From NCBI GenBank assembly GCA_019187405.1, contig JABAQZ010000014.1, positions 106,855 through 170,854 of the forward strand: a stretch of DNA of 64,000 nt. The letters are read 5' to 3'. The position numbers and the translations under genes were made by a program. Shown here in pieces: positions 35,553 to 45,243 of this stretch. Below the pieces are notes generated by a model. That model searched no databases. It had not been told where the DNA came from and worked only from the letters and a program-made list of their open reading frames with translations. The stretch's first letter is position 1, and each line of letters begins with the position of its first letter. The stretch comes from Ignavibacteria bacterium. GTDB lineage: Bacteria > Bacteroidota > Ignavibacteria > Tepidaquicellales > Tepidaquicellaceae.

Positions 35553-36548
35553 TTAAAACTTTCTTCCCATAAGCATTTGAGAAAGCCATTTAAGCTTCGA
35601 CTTTGACAGCTCGTTGTTCAATGAATGAAGATACTCTTCGGCTTTTAATGTATAATTTTCTATTTCTTTCTTTGCACTTATCGTAACCCCGTATTTTTCA
35701 TAAATTTTTTTTACGTCTGATATAAGTTTGTCTCCTCTTAAACTTCCGTTATCTTTGTTAAGTACTTTTTCCAGAACTTCGGTGTCGTTTTTATCTGTTG
35801 CATATTCCCTTGCCTTAAGCAGCATATAAGTACGCTTGCCTTCAATAATGTCTCCGCCGATTTTTTTGCCAAATGCCGATTCTTCGGCGGTTATATCTAG
35901 ATAATCATCGAGTATCTGAAACGCCATACCAGTGTTGAATGCAAAATTTTTCAAAACCTCGATTCTCTTATCATCACCATTGCCAATAAGACCTCCGATT
36001 ACAGCTGAAATCTCCAGCATTTTTGCAGTCTTTTTTCCAATCATGTTGAGGTAATCCTTTACGGTTACATCATTTCTTTCCTCAAACTCCTTGTCAAAAC
36101 TTTGTCCTTCACAAACCTCAATGATTCCTTCCGTAAAAGCTCTTGCAATCTGCTGAATTTGAATGAAATCTGACTTTAACAAATATTCGTATGCAAGTCC
36201 GATGAGCTGATCTCCGCATAAAATGGCAACGTTTTCATTCCATTTCTTATGTATGGTCTGTCTGCCCCTTCGGGAATCAGCATTGTCCATTATGTCATCG
36301 TGAACGAGAGTAAAATTATGCAGGAGCTCGATTGCAACTGCGGCATTCAGACAATCTTCAAACTTGCCTCCCGAAGCTTCACATGAAAATATTAGCATCA
36401 TGGGTCTTATTCTTTTCCCCCCGCCCGAAAGCAGATACTTTAGCGGTTCATATAATGTAACGGGACTCTCACGCTGTATTACTTCAGAAAGCGCTTCATC
36501 AATTTTCTTTTTGTATTCATTATAAACTTCAAGTATAATTTCCATCAA
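35553..36548 (-). CDS. Trans-polyprenyl diphosphate synthase
   Basis: 331 residues. First Asp-rich motif LVHDDIMDNADSRRG near residues 85-99 and second QILDDYLDI near 215. SGGGKRIRPMMLI near 42-54 and GIIEVCEGQ are also typical. The enzyme condenses isopentenyl diphosphate with an allylic diphosphate to make a linear all-trans chain. Residues before the first motif set product length; no small residues stand out, so I cannot choose among geranylgeranyl-, farnesyl- or longer synthases. It lies 37 bp upstream of the HPr gene. Confidence 0.93.
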   Translation of the reverse strand: MMEIILEVYNEYKKKIDEALSEVIQRESPVTLYEPLKYLLSGGGKRIRPMMLIFSCEASGGKFEDCLNAAVAIELLHNFTLVHDDIMDNADSRRGRQTIHKKWNENVAILCGDQLIGLAYEYLLKSDFIQIQQIARAFTEGIIEVCEGQSFDKEFEERNDVTVKDYLNMIGKKTAKMLEISAVIGGLIGNGDDKRIEVLKNFAFNTGMAFQILDDYLDITAEESAFGKKIGGDIIEGKRTYMLLKAREYATDKNDTEVLEKVLNKDNGSLRGDKLISDVKKIYEKYGVTISAKKEIENYTLKAEEYLHSLNNELSKSKLKWLSQMLMGRKF

Positions 36549-36629
36549 CTGTAATTTTTTGAGACTTCTTTATGTTAACCGAATTAAATAACTTCATGTT
36601 TAATATATAAAATTAATGATTTTAGTTAT

Positions 36630-38285
36630 ATGAAATTTAAAATTAGCAAAAGCTTCTGCAGAATTTTTCCGTCAATACTTATCTTTATATTCTTTTTTTA
36701 CGGTTTTAATTTAACAGATAAAAACCGTCCATTAAAGAATTTTGAAAATTTTGGCGAATTTAGTGACGGAGATCTTCCGGACTGGGCGCTGATGGATCCC
36801 GATGTTGACGGATATGAAGGAGTCAGAACAAAAGAATTTTATAAATATATAAGCACGCTTGATTTTACACCTGACAGAACGGAAGTTATTGTTGCCGTAA
36901 TCGATTCGGGATTTGATATCGAGCATCCGGATCTGAAAGACAGAATCTGGATTAACGAAGCTGAAGCTAACGGTACATCCGGAGTCGATGATGATAATAA
37001 CGGATATGTAGATGATTTTAACGGATGGAATTTTCTGGGAAATGCAAATTATATCTCGCTGGAAGTTGCCCGTGAATATTACAAATTGAAAAAACTTAAA
37101 ACCCCTGCAAGCGATCCTTATTTTGCAAAAGTAAAATCAGTGTTTGAGCAAAAAAAAGACGAAACACTTACCACTCGACAAGGCATAAATGAAACACTTA
37201 ACGAATTTCTGAATGCAGAAAAAATTCTTAAAGAAAAAAACATTACTGCAGACCCAAAGAAGTTGATGGAAATTTCAAATGAACTTGAGGGAAAATATCA
37301 GGATGCCGCATCAATGATAATGGGTATTTACATGCTGTTCGGCGTTGACAAAAAGGACTTAATAGAATTAGACGAAGAATATAAAATTAAAGCAGAACAT
37401 CTTTTTGATTCGACTAATGTAAGTATTTTAATTGGCGATGATCCGAATACTTTGCTTGAAAAAAATTATGGAAATAATGACGTTACCGAGAAAAAGGAAA
37501 TTCACGGTACGCACGTTGCAGGAATTATCGGCTCAAAGAAAACTGGTCAAGCGGATTTGCTAAAAATAATGTGCCTGAAAGCAGTTCCTGCCGAAGGCGA
37601 TGAACGGGATAAAGATATCGGCAATGCCATAAGATATGCGGTTGACAACGGAGCAAGCATTATCAACATGTCAGCCGGAAAATATTTTTCTCCGGATCCT
37701 GAATTTGTTGTTGATGCTATAAAATATGCGGAAGAAAAAGGAGTTCTCTTTGTAGTTTCTGCCGGCAATGAAGGCGATGACATAACTAACATTGTAAATT
37801 ATCCCCGAAAATACATTACGGAAAACGGAATTAAGAAATACTTTACAAACATGATTGTTGTTGGGGCAAATTCATGGATGAAGCAGTGGAAGGAAGAAAA
37901 AGATCCCGAAAATAAAAATTTGAAATATGATCTCTCGGCGCCTTTCAGCAACTATTCAAAAGAAGTTATAGATATTTTTGCCCCCGGCGTGCAAATTAAT
38001 TCTACCATACCCGGCGGTAATTACAAAAAGGTTGACGGTACAAGCATGGCAGCTCCTGTCGTTTCAGGCGTTGCAGCAGTAATTAAATCTTTTTATCCGA
38101 ATCTGAATGCCTCACAGCTGAAAGAAGCAATCGTTTCTTCTGCCAGAAAATATGACGGTCTTAAAGTGAAGATAAAAGATAAATCAGGAAAAATCCCCTT
38201 TTCTGAATTATCAAAATCAGGAGGAGTCGTTGATTTGATTAATGCTTACAGAAAAGCCGGTGAAATTTCGGGATTAAACAACTGA
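36630..38285 (+). CDS. Subtilisin-like S8 protease, secreted
   Basis: 551 residues with an N-terminal hydrophobic segment (SILIFIFFFYGFNL). The catalytic triad is present: Asp92 in VAVIDSGFDIEHPDL, His292 in EIHGTHVAGIIG and Ser472 in DGTSMAAPVVSG. The spacing between Asp and His is about 200 residues, against 30-40 in subtilisin. The inserted part (about 125-275) is helical and charged. Such insertions occur in Bacteroidota S8 peptidases. No T9SS tail is present, so it is probably periplasmic or membrane-bound. Confidence 0.9.
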   Translation: MKFKISKSFCRIFPSILIFIFFFYGFNLTDKNRPLKNFENFGEFSDGDLPDWALMDPDVDGYEGVRTKEFYKYISTLDFTPDRTEVIVAVIDSGFDIEHPDLKDRIWINEAEANGTSGVDDDNNGYVDDFNGWNFLGNANYISLEVAREYYKLKKLKTPASDPYFAKVKSVFEQKKDETLTTRQGINETLNEFLNAEKILKEKNITADPKKLMEISNELEGKYQDAASMIMGIYMLFGVDKKDLIELDEEYKIKAEHLFDSTNVSILIGDDPNTLLEKNYGNNDVTEKKEIHGTHVAGIIGSKKTGQADLLKIMCLKAVPAEGDERDKDIGNAIRYAVDNGASIINMSAGKYFSPDPEFVVDAIKYAEEKGVLFVVSAGNEGDDITNIVNYPRKYITENGIKKYFTNMIVVGANSWMKQWKEEKDPENKNLKYDLSAPFSNYSKEVIDIFAPGVQINSTIPGGNYKKVDGTSMAAPVVSGVAAVIKSFYPNLNASQLKEAIVSSARKYDGLKVKIKDKSGKIPFSELSKSGGVVDLINAYRKAGEISGLNN

Positions 38286-38293
38286 CCTTAAAA

Positions 38294-38770
38294 TTATTTA
38301 AAATATTTTTTCAGAATCATAATCTGGCCGAGATGATATGCATTATGCAGTATCATTGAAGAGATAAATTCACTCCACTTTGCGCTGTATTCAGTTCCTT
38401 TAAAAAGTATCCGGTTCATTTTTTCTTCTTTGCATTTGCTCAGCTCCTTTTCCCATTCATTAAAATTTTTAAGTAACCTATTGGTAAGCTGTTTTTTTGT
38501 CAGGCTTTTTGTGCTGTCTTTAAAAGTAAGTTCATTGCTTTTATTAAATGATGCCGGCTCTTTGCCTTTCATCCTCATAAGCCACCGCTCATTCCAGAAA
38601 AGAATATGATTCACAAGTTCCCTGATTGAATGAAGCCTTTTATCGGGTTTAAAATCAAATTCCTTATCGGAAACATCTTTTAATGCCTGCTTCAATGGAA
38701 TGAACCATCCTTCTTCATTATAGCATTGCGCGTTTAATGATGATAGAAATTTGTTGGTTTGCATTTTCAT
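38294..38770 (-). CDS. DinB-like protein
   Basis: 158 residues. The DinB-fold histidines appear in IRELVNHILFWNERWLMRMKG near residue 45 and in ILHNAYHLGQIMILKKYF at the end. It differs strongly from the other DinB-like protein at 31439. It ends 8 bp from the convergent S8 protease gene. The amidohydrolase gene lies 9 bp upstream on the same strand. Function is unknown. Confidence 0.78.
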   Translation of the reverse strand: MKMQTNKFLSSLNAQCYNEEGWFIPLKQALKDVSDKEFDFKPDKRLHSIRELVNHILFWNERWLMRMKGKEPASFNKSNELTFKDSTKSLTKKQLTNRLLKNFNEWEKELSKCKEEKMNRILFKGTEYSAKWSEFISSMILHNAYHLGQIMILKKYFK

Positions 38771-38779
38771 TTTTTTAAA

Positions 38780-40342
38780 TTAATAAATTTTGTTTCCTTT
38801 AAAATATGTGCTGTGAACGTCTGCAAATTTTATTTCATCCGGATTGATTTCAAATAAATCCTGATTGATAACAGCAATGTCTGCAAAATAGCCTGTCTGC
38901 AATTTTCCTCTCTCATTCTCTTCATAGACAGCATAAGCATTTGCAGAAGTATATGACTCAATGCACTCGCCGACAGTAAATCCTAATTCAGGCATAAATC
39001 CATTCTCAAATCCTCTCGTCTTTCTCGTTACTGCGGTGCAGATTGTTTCAAAAGGATTTTCTGAAATAACCGGAAAATCTGTTCCAAAGCAGATTCGTGC
39101 GCCGTAATCAAAAACCCGTTTGTAATTATGAGCTGTTGCATAATCTTCAAGCATGTCGAACGAAGTTTTTGCATCGCTGAACAAATGACCGGGCTGAACG
39201 GATGCGATTACATTCAACTCTTTAAATCTTTTGAAATCTTTTTTGGCAATATGCTGCGCATGCTCAATCCTGAATCTTCTGTCTTTTTTTCCGTTGATGC
39301 GGTTTAGTGCATCGTTTAAATCGAGAAGTTCGGATACTGCTTTATCTCCGATCGCATGTACCGACATTTGATATCCCGCATTGTCAATTTCAAAAACATC
39401 CTTTTCAAAGTTGCCGCTGTTAACATATTCCGTCTTAATTCCGTTTTGATGGCTGCCCTTGTAATTTGAATTCATATATGCTGTTCTGCTCGATAAAGAC
39501 CCGTCATAAAATGCCTTGAAAGATCTGAACTTAATATCGGAAGAAATTTCTCTGAATTCATCTTTGTATTTCTTTATGCTCGGAAATTCTGCAAAGGGAA
39601 GTCTTGCATCTATTTTAAGAAAAAATTTATTTCCGATTAGTAATTCTTTGTAAACTTCCAGATCGGCTTTAAGAGTAATATCAGAAATGGAAGTGATACC
39701 GTATGAATGCAGTTTTTTCATTTGCCTGAAAGCAATTTCGGTTTTATCTTTTAGAGACGGCTGCGGCATTGAATCAAGTACGAAATCCATAGCACGCTCC
39801 TTTAATTCACCGGTAAGTCTGCCGTTGATTTCAAGAATCTCATCGCTTGTAAAATCAGATTTTCTGCTTTCCAGTCCGCTGAGCTCCAGAGCTTTTGAAT
39901 TTGCAAAAGCCGAATGCATGTCAAATCTGGAAATTATCATAGGAACCTCAGGACAAATCTTATCGAGAAAATTTCTGCCGGGAAAAATCTCTTCTTTGAA
40001 ATTCACATCTGAAAAAAAACCGCCGTAAATCCAGTTGTTTCCGTTATGGGATTTATATTCAAGAATTCCGTTAATGAAATCATTTTTTGTAAATGCATTT
40101 CTTAAATCGAGTTGTGAGTTTATCAGTGAACCTTCGATGAAGTGGCAGTGTCCATCTGAGAAAGATGGAATGACAAGCTTTTTATTCATATCATAAATTT
40201 CGTCGTAATCTTTTTTTACAAGATTAGCTTCATAATTGCTGCCTGTAAAAGTAATCTTTCCCGTTATAGAGTCAAAACCAATGGATTCGGAAAAATTACT
40301 TTCACCGTTCCAGACTTTGGCATTTATAAAAAGAGTTTTCAT
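38780..40342 (-). CDS. YtcJ-like amidohydrolase
   Basis: 520 residues. Metal-binding DGHCHFIEG is near residue 62, further ligands are in MSVHAIGDKAVSELL and RIEHAQHI, and the final Asp is in CFGTDFPV near 415. The C-terminal beta part (GYFADIAVINQDLFEI) completes the composite barrel. This is the amidohydrolase_3/YtcJ group, whose substrates are mostly unknown. The guanine deaminase-like gene ends 3 bp upstream, so a joint role in breaking down nitrogen compounds is possible. Confidence 0.85.
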   Translation of the reverse strand: MKTLFINAKVWNGESNFSESIGFDSITGKITFTGSNYEANLVKKDYDEIYDMNKKLVIPSFSDGHCHFIEGSLINSQLDLRNAFTKNDFINGILEYKSHNGNNWIYGGFFSDVNFKEEIFPGRNFLDKICPEVPMIISRFDMHSAFANSKALELSGLESRKSDFTSDEILEINGRLTGELKERAMDFVLDSMPQPSLKDKTEIAFRQMKKLHSYGITSISDITLKADLEVYKELLIGNKFFLKIDARLPFAEFPSIKKYKDEFREISSDIKFRSFKAFYDGSLSSRTAYMNSNYKGSHQNGIKTEYVNSGNFEKDVFEIDNAGYQMSVHAIGDKAVSELLDLNDALNRINGKKDRRFRIEHAQHIAKKDFKRFKELNVIASVQPGHLFSDAKTSFDMLEDYATAHNYKRVFDYGARICFGTDFPVISENPFETICTAVTRKTRGFENGFMPELGFTVGECIESYTSANAYAVYEENERGKLQTGYFADIAVINQDLFEINPDEIKFADVHSTYFKGNKIY

Positions 40343-40345
40343 GAT

Positions 40346-40822
40346 TTAATAATGCAGCTTGTCTTCTTTGTCTTCCCAAGTTTTGAATACTTTAAGAGCT
40401 TCATTTTCCAAAATTCTTATCATTGGAATTTTTCTTTCATGCAGCTTCTTTCCTATTTCATTATAAAGAAACTCATCGTCAAAATTCAATGCAGCGGCAT
40501 CTTTGCGAGAATTTGCATAATAAATTTTTTCTATTCTTGCCCAGTGAATTGCCGACAGACACATAGGACACGGCTCACAGCTGGTGTAAATCTCACAGCC
40601 TTCGAGCTTGAATGTATTTAGCCTTTCACAGGCAAGCCGAATGGCTTGGATTTCGGCATGCGCCGTCGGATCGTTTAGAGATGTTACCATGTTAACGCCT
40701 TCGGCTACAATCTCTCCGTTTTGTGAAATCACCGCGCCAAAAGGTCCTCCGCTGTTTCCTGTTATATTGCTTTCCGAAAGCTTTATGGCGCGAAACATCA
40801 ACTCTTCTGGTGTCATTTTCAT
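40346..40822 (-). CDS. Guanine deaminase-like cytidine-deaminase-fold enzyme
   Basis: 158 residues. Zinc ligands and proton shuttle are in PTAHAEIQAI and SCEPCPMCLSAIHWA. GGPFGAVISQNGEIVAEGVN near residue 25 and FDDEFLYNEI near 130 match GuaD-type guanine deaminases rather than TadA. It would convert guanine to xanthine. The amidohydrolase gene follows 3 bp downstream. Confidence 0.8.
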   Translation of the reverse strand: MKMTPEELMFRAIKLSESNITGNSGGPFGAVISQNGEIVAEGVNMVTSLNDPTAHAEIQAIRLACERLNTFKLEGCEIYTSCEPCPMCLSAIHWARIEKIYYANSRKDAAALNFDDEFLYNEIGKKLHERKIPMIRILENEALKVFKTWEDKEDKLHY

Positions 40823-41006
40823 AAATAATTTTTTGAAAAATAAAAACTTGATTAACTATAAAATAATTATTGTAATGAAGTTTACTTTAATGATATTTAA
40901 TTGAATAAGATAAATTAAATAATTAATTATAAAATTTATTAAAAAATTGAAAAAACAAATTTTATCAGTTCACTATTTATCTTAATAATTTTTTTTGAGG
41001 AGAAAA
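40823..41006. other. Very AT-rich spacer
   Basis: 184 bp of nearly pure A/T between the restriction-modification genes and the guanine deaminase gene. No terminator-like hairpin stands out. Confidence 0.4.
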
Positions 41007-41933
41007 TTAAAAATTCAATTTAGATTGCATCTTTAATGGTTCAATTCTCTTTTGAGCAAGTTGAATATATTCTTTATTATTTTCGTATCCAACAAATTTT
41101 CTTTCATTCTTTAATGCGGAAACTGCGGTAGTTCCACTTCCAATAAAAGGATCTAAGATAATATCATTCTTAAAAGAAAAAAGTTGAATTAATCTATTAG
41201 GTAACTCTTCAGGAAAAGGCGCAGGATGACCAATCCTTCTAGCGCTTTCAGCATTCATTGTCCATATTGATTTTGTCCAGTTCATAAAATCTTCTTTACT
41301 AATTGTACTTATTTTTCCTTTTGAATTACGAGCATAATCTCCTTTAGAAAAAATCAAAATATATTCATGTATATCTCTTAAAATGGGATTAGAAGCACTT
41401 AGCCAGCTTCCCCAAGCTGTTGATGGACTTGCACTGGCAGCTTTATTCCAAATAATTTCACCTCTCATTTTGAATCCTATATCGATCATAATTTTAGATA
41501 AATAATCTGATAAAGGGATATATGGCTTTCGACCAAGATTAGCAACGTTTACACAAGCTCTTCCGCCATTCACCAATACTCGAAATGTTTCTATGAAAAC
41601 GTTATTTAAAAATTCCAAATATTCATCTAAAGATAAATCTTGGTCATATTCTTTTGAAACATTATAAGGAGGTGATGTAATCATTAAATGTATAGAGTTA
41701 TTTGGAAGTTCATTCATAAATTCGGAGTTACCATAAATTATTTGATTCTCTAATTCCAATGGTAAAATATACTCTGAATCTTCCACAAATACTTGATTTG
41801 ATTCAAGAGCTGAATATAATTTTGAATTATAAAATTTTGAAGAATCATGATTTATCCTTCCATTAGTACCAAACGAACTTGAAGATGTTCCTTTTCGGTT
41901 TTTTTTTAATCCTGATTCCATAATTCTACCCAT
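41007..41933 (-). CDS. Type II DNA methyltransferase, beta-class (N4C/N6A)
   Basis: 308 residues. Catalytic motif IV is TSPPYN near residue 85 (IHLMITSPPYNVSKEYDQD), and the SAM-binding motif I is at the C-terminal side, DPFIGSGTTAVSALK near 270. This order (catalytic before SAM-binding) is the beta class, used by N4-cytosine and some N6-adenine enzymes; TSPPY favours N4-cytosine. Its start overlaps the restriction endonuclease gene by 28 bp. Base composition is more A/T-rich than nearby housekeeping genes, suggesting transfer. Confidence 0.9.
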   Translation of the reverse strand: MGRIMESGLKKNRKGTSSSSFGTNGRINHDSSKFYNSKLYSALESNQVFVEDSEYILPLELENQIIYGNSEFMNELPNNSIHLMITSPPYNVSKEYDQDLSLDEYLEFLNNVFIETFRVLVNGGRACVNVANLGRKPYIPLSDYLSKIMIDIGFKMRGEIIWNKAASASPSTAWGSWLSASNPILRDIHEYILIFSKGDYARNSKGKISTISKEDFMNWTKSIWTMNAESARRIGHPAPFPEELPNRLIQLFSFKNDIILDPFIGSGTTAVSALKNERKFVGYENNKEYIQLAQKRIEPLKMQSKLNF

Positions 41934-42538
41934 CTTTTAAAAGGTTTAAAATCAATTTTATCTTTTTTCCAATCTATAAGTAAATGAAAAGTATCTTTAT
42001 TTGAAATTAATTTTGATACTCCCCAAGAATTCATTTCAACACCTCTTGGATTAGTTCCAGGTTTTGGTAATGTAATATATTTTTCTTTTCCGATACTATT
42101 TAAAACTTTTTCCTGAACTTCTTTTGGGATAAAATAAAATCCTCCTGCTTGGTTCCAATTAATATGAATCAGAATCATATCACAACTTGGTTTATATTTT
42201 TTTGAGAACTCCAATGCTTTTTTTGAATCAACAGTCCATATTAACTTAATTCCTGTTAATGATTTGCCAGTAATTGTCTTTATAGAGATTGGATTTCCAA
42301 ATACTTTAACATCTACTTCTGATTTTGAAATAGGTATCTCTGTTTCCACATTTGCTTCCCCAAATTTATAAATCAGTAAAGATACAATTATCTTTTCTCT
42401 GACTGATCCCACTTCCATACCAATTTTTCCAGCTCTTGAGGATTCTAACTCGGCAATTTGAAATAACTTTGGTAACTTATCTATAATTTTCTTTATTATA
42501 ACTTCATCATTAAAAAGGTGAAGAATATTATTGTTCAT
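41906..42538 (-). CDS. Type II restriction endonuclease, probably ThaI-like
   Basis: 210 residues. A charged core SKSEVDVKVFGNPISIKT near residues 85-102 fits a PD-(D/E)xK nuclease site. VGSVREKIIVSLLIYKFGEANVETEIP, LIWTVDSKKALEF and PGTNPRGVEMNSWG recall the ThaI family, which cuts CGCG; this assignment is from memory of the pattern. It precedes and overlaps the methyltransferase gene by 28 bp, as in compact type II systems. No controller (C) protein is visible. Confidence 0.75.
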   Translation of the reverse strand: MNNNILHLFNDEVIIKKIIDKLPKLFQIAELESSRAGKIGMEVGSVREKIIVSLLIYKFGEANVETEIPISKSEVDVKVFGNPISIKTITGKSLTGIKLIWTVDSKKALEFSKKYKPSCDMILIHINWNQAGGFYFIPKEVQEKVLNSIGKEKYITLPKPGTNPRGVEMNSWGVSKLISNKDTFHLLIDWKKDKIDFKPFKRWVELWNQD

Positions 42539-42595
42539 AAATAAACTAATAAAACTTATATAAAATATGTAAAACTTACAATATTACTTTTTATT

Positions 42596-43789
42596 TTACT
42601 TACAAACTTTCTTATAAACCCGCAAAAAATTTTCTCCGAGTATTTTTTTGACTTCTTCTCTCGTATATTCCGAATTTAAAAGCTTTTCGGTCAGGACAGG
42701 ATATTGTGTTGCATCAAAAAGCTCTCTCGGCGGGGTTATGCCGCCGTCAAAATCCGAACCTATACCTATGCAATCAATTCCTGCTATCTTTTTTATATGA
42801 TCAATGTGCTCGATTACTTTGTCAATTCCGACTCCGCTTGACTTACCTTTTTCATCAAGAAATTCATCGTAAAAATTTATTCCGATGTATCCTCCCGATT
42901 CGGCAATTGCCTTAATCTGCTCGTCGGTAAGATTTCTGTAATGAGGATTAATCGAATAACAATTGGAATGCGATGCAATAATCGGATCGGCGCTGATTTC
43001 CATTACATCCCAGAAACCCGCTTCACTTAAATGAGAAACGTCAATCATCATCCCGGTTTCATTCATCACCTTAATGACCTCTCTTCCAAATTCAGTCAAG
43101 CCTCCGGATTTATTTTTTAATACGGCATCCTTTGCCGATGTAGAAATTCTGTTTGAATTGTTCCATGTAAGTCCGATGTATCTTACTCCCATTTCATAAA
43201 ACAACCTAACGTTGTTTGCATCACTTCCGATTGCCGTGCCTCCTTCAATTCCAATCAGTCCGCATATCTTGCCTTCACTGATGATTCTCAATATGTCTTC
43301 ATAGCTTTTGGCATATTCAAATTCCTCAAAATATTCCGACTCAAATTTCTTAAGCCTTTCAATCTGCTCAACCGTAAAATCAAAAGATCTTTTTACCTGA
43401 TTCATTGGTATCCAAACTGCAAATACCTGCAGATCCACGCCTCCTTCTTTTAGCTTAGGTAGATCCGACTGTGTATAACTGTTTCTGATTCCAAAATCAG
43501 CGCCTTTGTCATATATTTTCCAAACAAAATCATTATGCGTATCCACCAATATTGCTTCCTTATGAAAACCGGATATGTCTGCTACCATATCTGAATCATG
43601 TTTTTGACTGACCGTTATAATTTCGCCCTGATTGTTTCCTGATATCTTACTTGTCTTCTCAGGAGTTTTCATGTCATTGCCGGTTTTAATTAAAAAATTA
43701 AATTTCAAAAAAATTGTTAATGGAATTACAATTGTTGAAAGTATAACAATGTGAACAATATTTTTTTTTAACTTTAGCATATCCATCAA
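42596..43789 (-). CDS. M19 membrane dipeptidase family protein
   Basis: 397 residues with an N-terminal TM or signal anchor (IVHIVILSTIVIPLTIFL). Metal-site motifs of renal-type dipeptidases: LVDTHNDFVWKI near residue 75, GLIGIEGGTAIG near 175, MIDVSHLSEAGFWDV near 245 and IASHSNCYSI near 268. GIGSDFDGG near 345 completes the site. It is probably exported and hydrolyses dipeptides or related amides. The gene overlaps the DUF2007 gene by 4 bp. Confidence 0.92.
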   Translation of the reverse strand: MMDMLKLKKNIVHIVILSTIVIPLTIFLKFNFLIKTGNDMKTPEKTSKISGNNQGEIITVSQKHDSDMVADISGFHKEAILVDTHNDFVWKIYDKGADFGIRNSYTQSDLPKLKEGGVDLQVFAVWIPMNQVKRSFDFTVEQIERLKKFESEYFEEFEYAKSYEDILRIISEGKICGLIGIEGGTAIGSDANNVRLFYEMGVRYIGLTWNNSNRISTSAKDAVLKNKSGGLTEFGREVIKVMNETGMMIDVSHLSEAGFWDVMEISADPIIASHSNCYSINPHYRNLTDEQIKAIAESGGYIGINFYDEFLDEKGKSSGVGIDKVIEHIDHIKKIAGIDCIGIGSDFDGGITPPRELFDATQYPVLTEKLLNSEYTREEVKKILGENFLRVYKKVCK

Positions 43790-44055
43790 TACTCGAGGTC
43801 ATCTTCAAATAAAGAAGATTTATCTGTGTTTATGGCAACCTTTGCAAGCTCAAAGTCACTCTCGTAAACGTAAAATTTAATCGGTCTTTTCATTGCCATC
43901 CTTCCAAGTTCGGTATTAAATGTTTCCATTGTAAAAGATATATCAAAGTCTCCCGTTACATTAAAAAAAATTTCCTCGTCTGAAAGCTTTGCTTTGACAA
44001 GCTTTGCTTCCATCGGATCGTAAGTTTCAAATACTTCAACAAGATTGTTTGACAT
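43786..44055 (-). CDS. DUF2007 small protein
   Basis: 89 residues. The start VEVFETYDPMEAKLVKAKLSDEEIFFNV and the end KFYVYESDFELAKVAIN are the pattern of DUF2007, a ferredoxin-like fold annotated as a putative signal-transducing domain. Its stop overlaps the dipeptidase start by 4 bp, so they are likely cotranslated. The role is unknown. Confidence 0.78.
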   Translation of the reverse strand: MSNNLVEVFETYDPMEAKLVKAKLSDEEIFFNVTGDFDISFTMETFNTELGRMAMKRPIKFYVYESDFELAKVAINTDKSSLFEDDLEY

Positions 44056-44111
44056 AATTATTAATATGTTTGATTAAAAATTAAATAATGATATCAGCTT
44101 TTATATTCAAT

Positions 44112-45233
44112 TCAAATTTCAATTTCTTCTCTGCATCTTTTGGCAGTATCGATAGCATTTTTCATGTCTTTGTCATTCACCGTTATGTGTCCCATCTTTC
44201 TGCCTTCGCGTGTTTCTTTTTTACCGTAAACATGAAGAAATACGTTTTCCATTTTAAGAATTTTTTCTGCTCCTTTTAGACAAGCTTTATGATTTTTAGA
44301 TCCAAGTATGTTAATCATGACAGAGCAAGGAGTGGTCATTCCGGTTGATCCTAAAGGCAGATCAAGTATCGCTCTGATGTGATTTTCAAATTGTGATGTC
44401 CGGCATCCTTCTATCGTGTAATGACCGGAGTTGTGAACTCTCGGCGCTAACTCGTTTACAAGTATTTCATCTCCTTTCAAAAACATTTCTATCCCCATGA
44501 CTCCTGCATAATTCAGTTCATTCACAATTTTTTCTGCAATGGCTTTTATGTGGAAAATGATGCTTCCAAACTTTTTCTCGGAAGCAATTACAAGGTTGCA
44601 AATATGATTTTTTTGTATGGTCTCGACAACCGGATAAACTCTTACTTCTCCCGACTTGCTTCTTACAACCTGTGTGGCAATCTCTGTGTCAAAGTTGACA
44701 TACTTTTCACACATAAGCTTTCCTCTTTCAGACAGCAGTTTTAATGCCGGTTCAATGTCATCACCGCTCTTTATAGTATAATTTCCCTTGCCGTCATAAC
44801 CCATTGTTCTTGATTTTAACACAACAGGATATCCATACTTCCCTGTAAAATCCTCAATGTCATTTGCAGAGTTTACTTCAGTAAATTCTGCCGAAGGTAT
44901 TCCGAATTTATGAAGAGTCTTTTTCTGAATAAGTTTGTCCTGAATCATCTTAATGATTGAAGATGAAGGCAAAACTTCTTTACCGTAATTATCCAAAAAC
45001 TCAAGACTCTGATAATCTATAAATTCGTTTTCGAGAGTTATTATATCGCAATCTTTTGAAAATGATGAAAGGCATTCCTTATTGTTCCAGTTACCTATGC
45101 ATTCAAATTTTGTAAGCTGACCTGCAGGCGATTCTCTTTCGTTTGAAAGTATGTGAAATTCATGCCCAAACTTGTAGCATTCCTCCATTATCATTCTTGC
45201 CAGCTGTCCGCCGCCTAATATTCCTATCTTCAA
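44112..45233 (-). CDS. purK: 5-(carboxyamino)imidazole ribonucleotide synthase
   Basis: ATP-grasp enzyme beginning KIGILGGGQLARMI. I place the start at a TTG (45233), which puts the family N-terminus first and leaves 10 bp after the upstream stop; an ATG at 45278 gives 388 residues but overlaps the S41 gene by 35 bp. Other motifs: GYPVVLKSRTMGYDGKGN (ATP loop), EKYVNFDTEIATQVVRS and NELAPRVHNSGHYTIEGC. It carboxylates AIR with bicarbonate and ATP in purine synthesis, then needs PurE, which is not in the window. Confidence 0.92.
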   Translation of the reverse strand: MKIGILGGGQLARMIMEECYKFGHEFHILSNERESPAGQLTKFECIGNWNNKECLSSFSKDCDIITLENEFIDYQSLEFLDNYGKEVLPSSSIIKMIQDKLIQKKTLHKFGIPSAEFTEVNSANDIEDFTGKYGYPVVLKSRTMGYDGKGNYTIKSGDDIEPALKLLSERGKLMCEKYVNFDTEIATQVVRSKSGEVRVYPVVETIQKNHICNLVIASEKKFGSIIFHIKAIAEKIVNELNYAGVMGIEMFLKGDEILVNELAPRVHNSGHYTIEGCRTSQFENHIRAILDLPLGSTGMTTPCSVMINILGSKNHKACLKGAEKILKMENVFLHVYGKKETREGRKMGHITVNDKDMKNAIDTAKRCREEIEI

Positions 45234-45243
45234 CTTTATTTTT

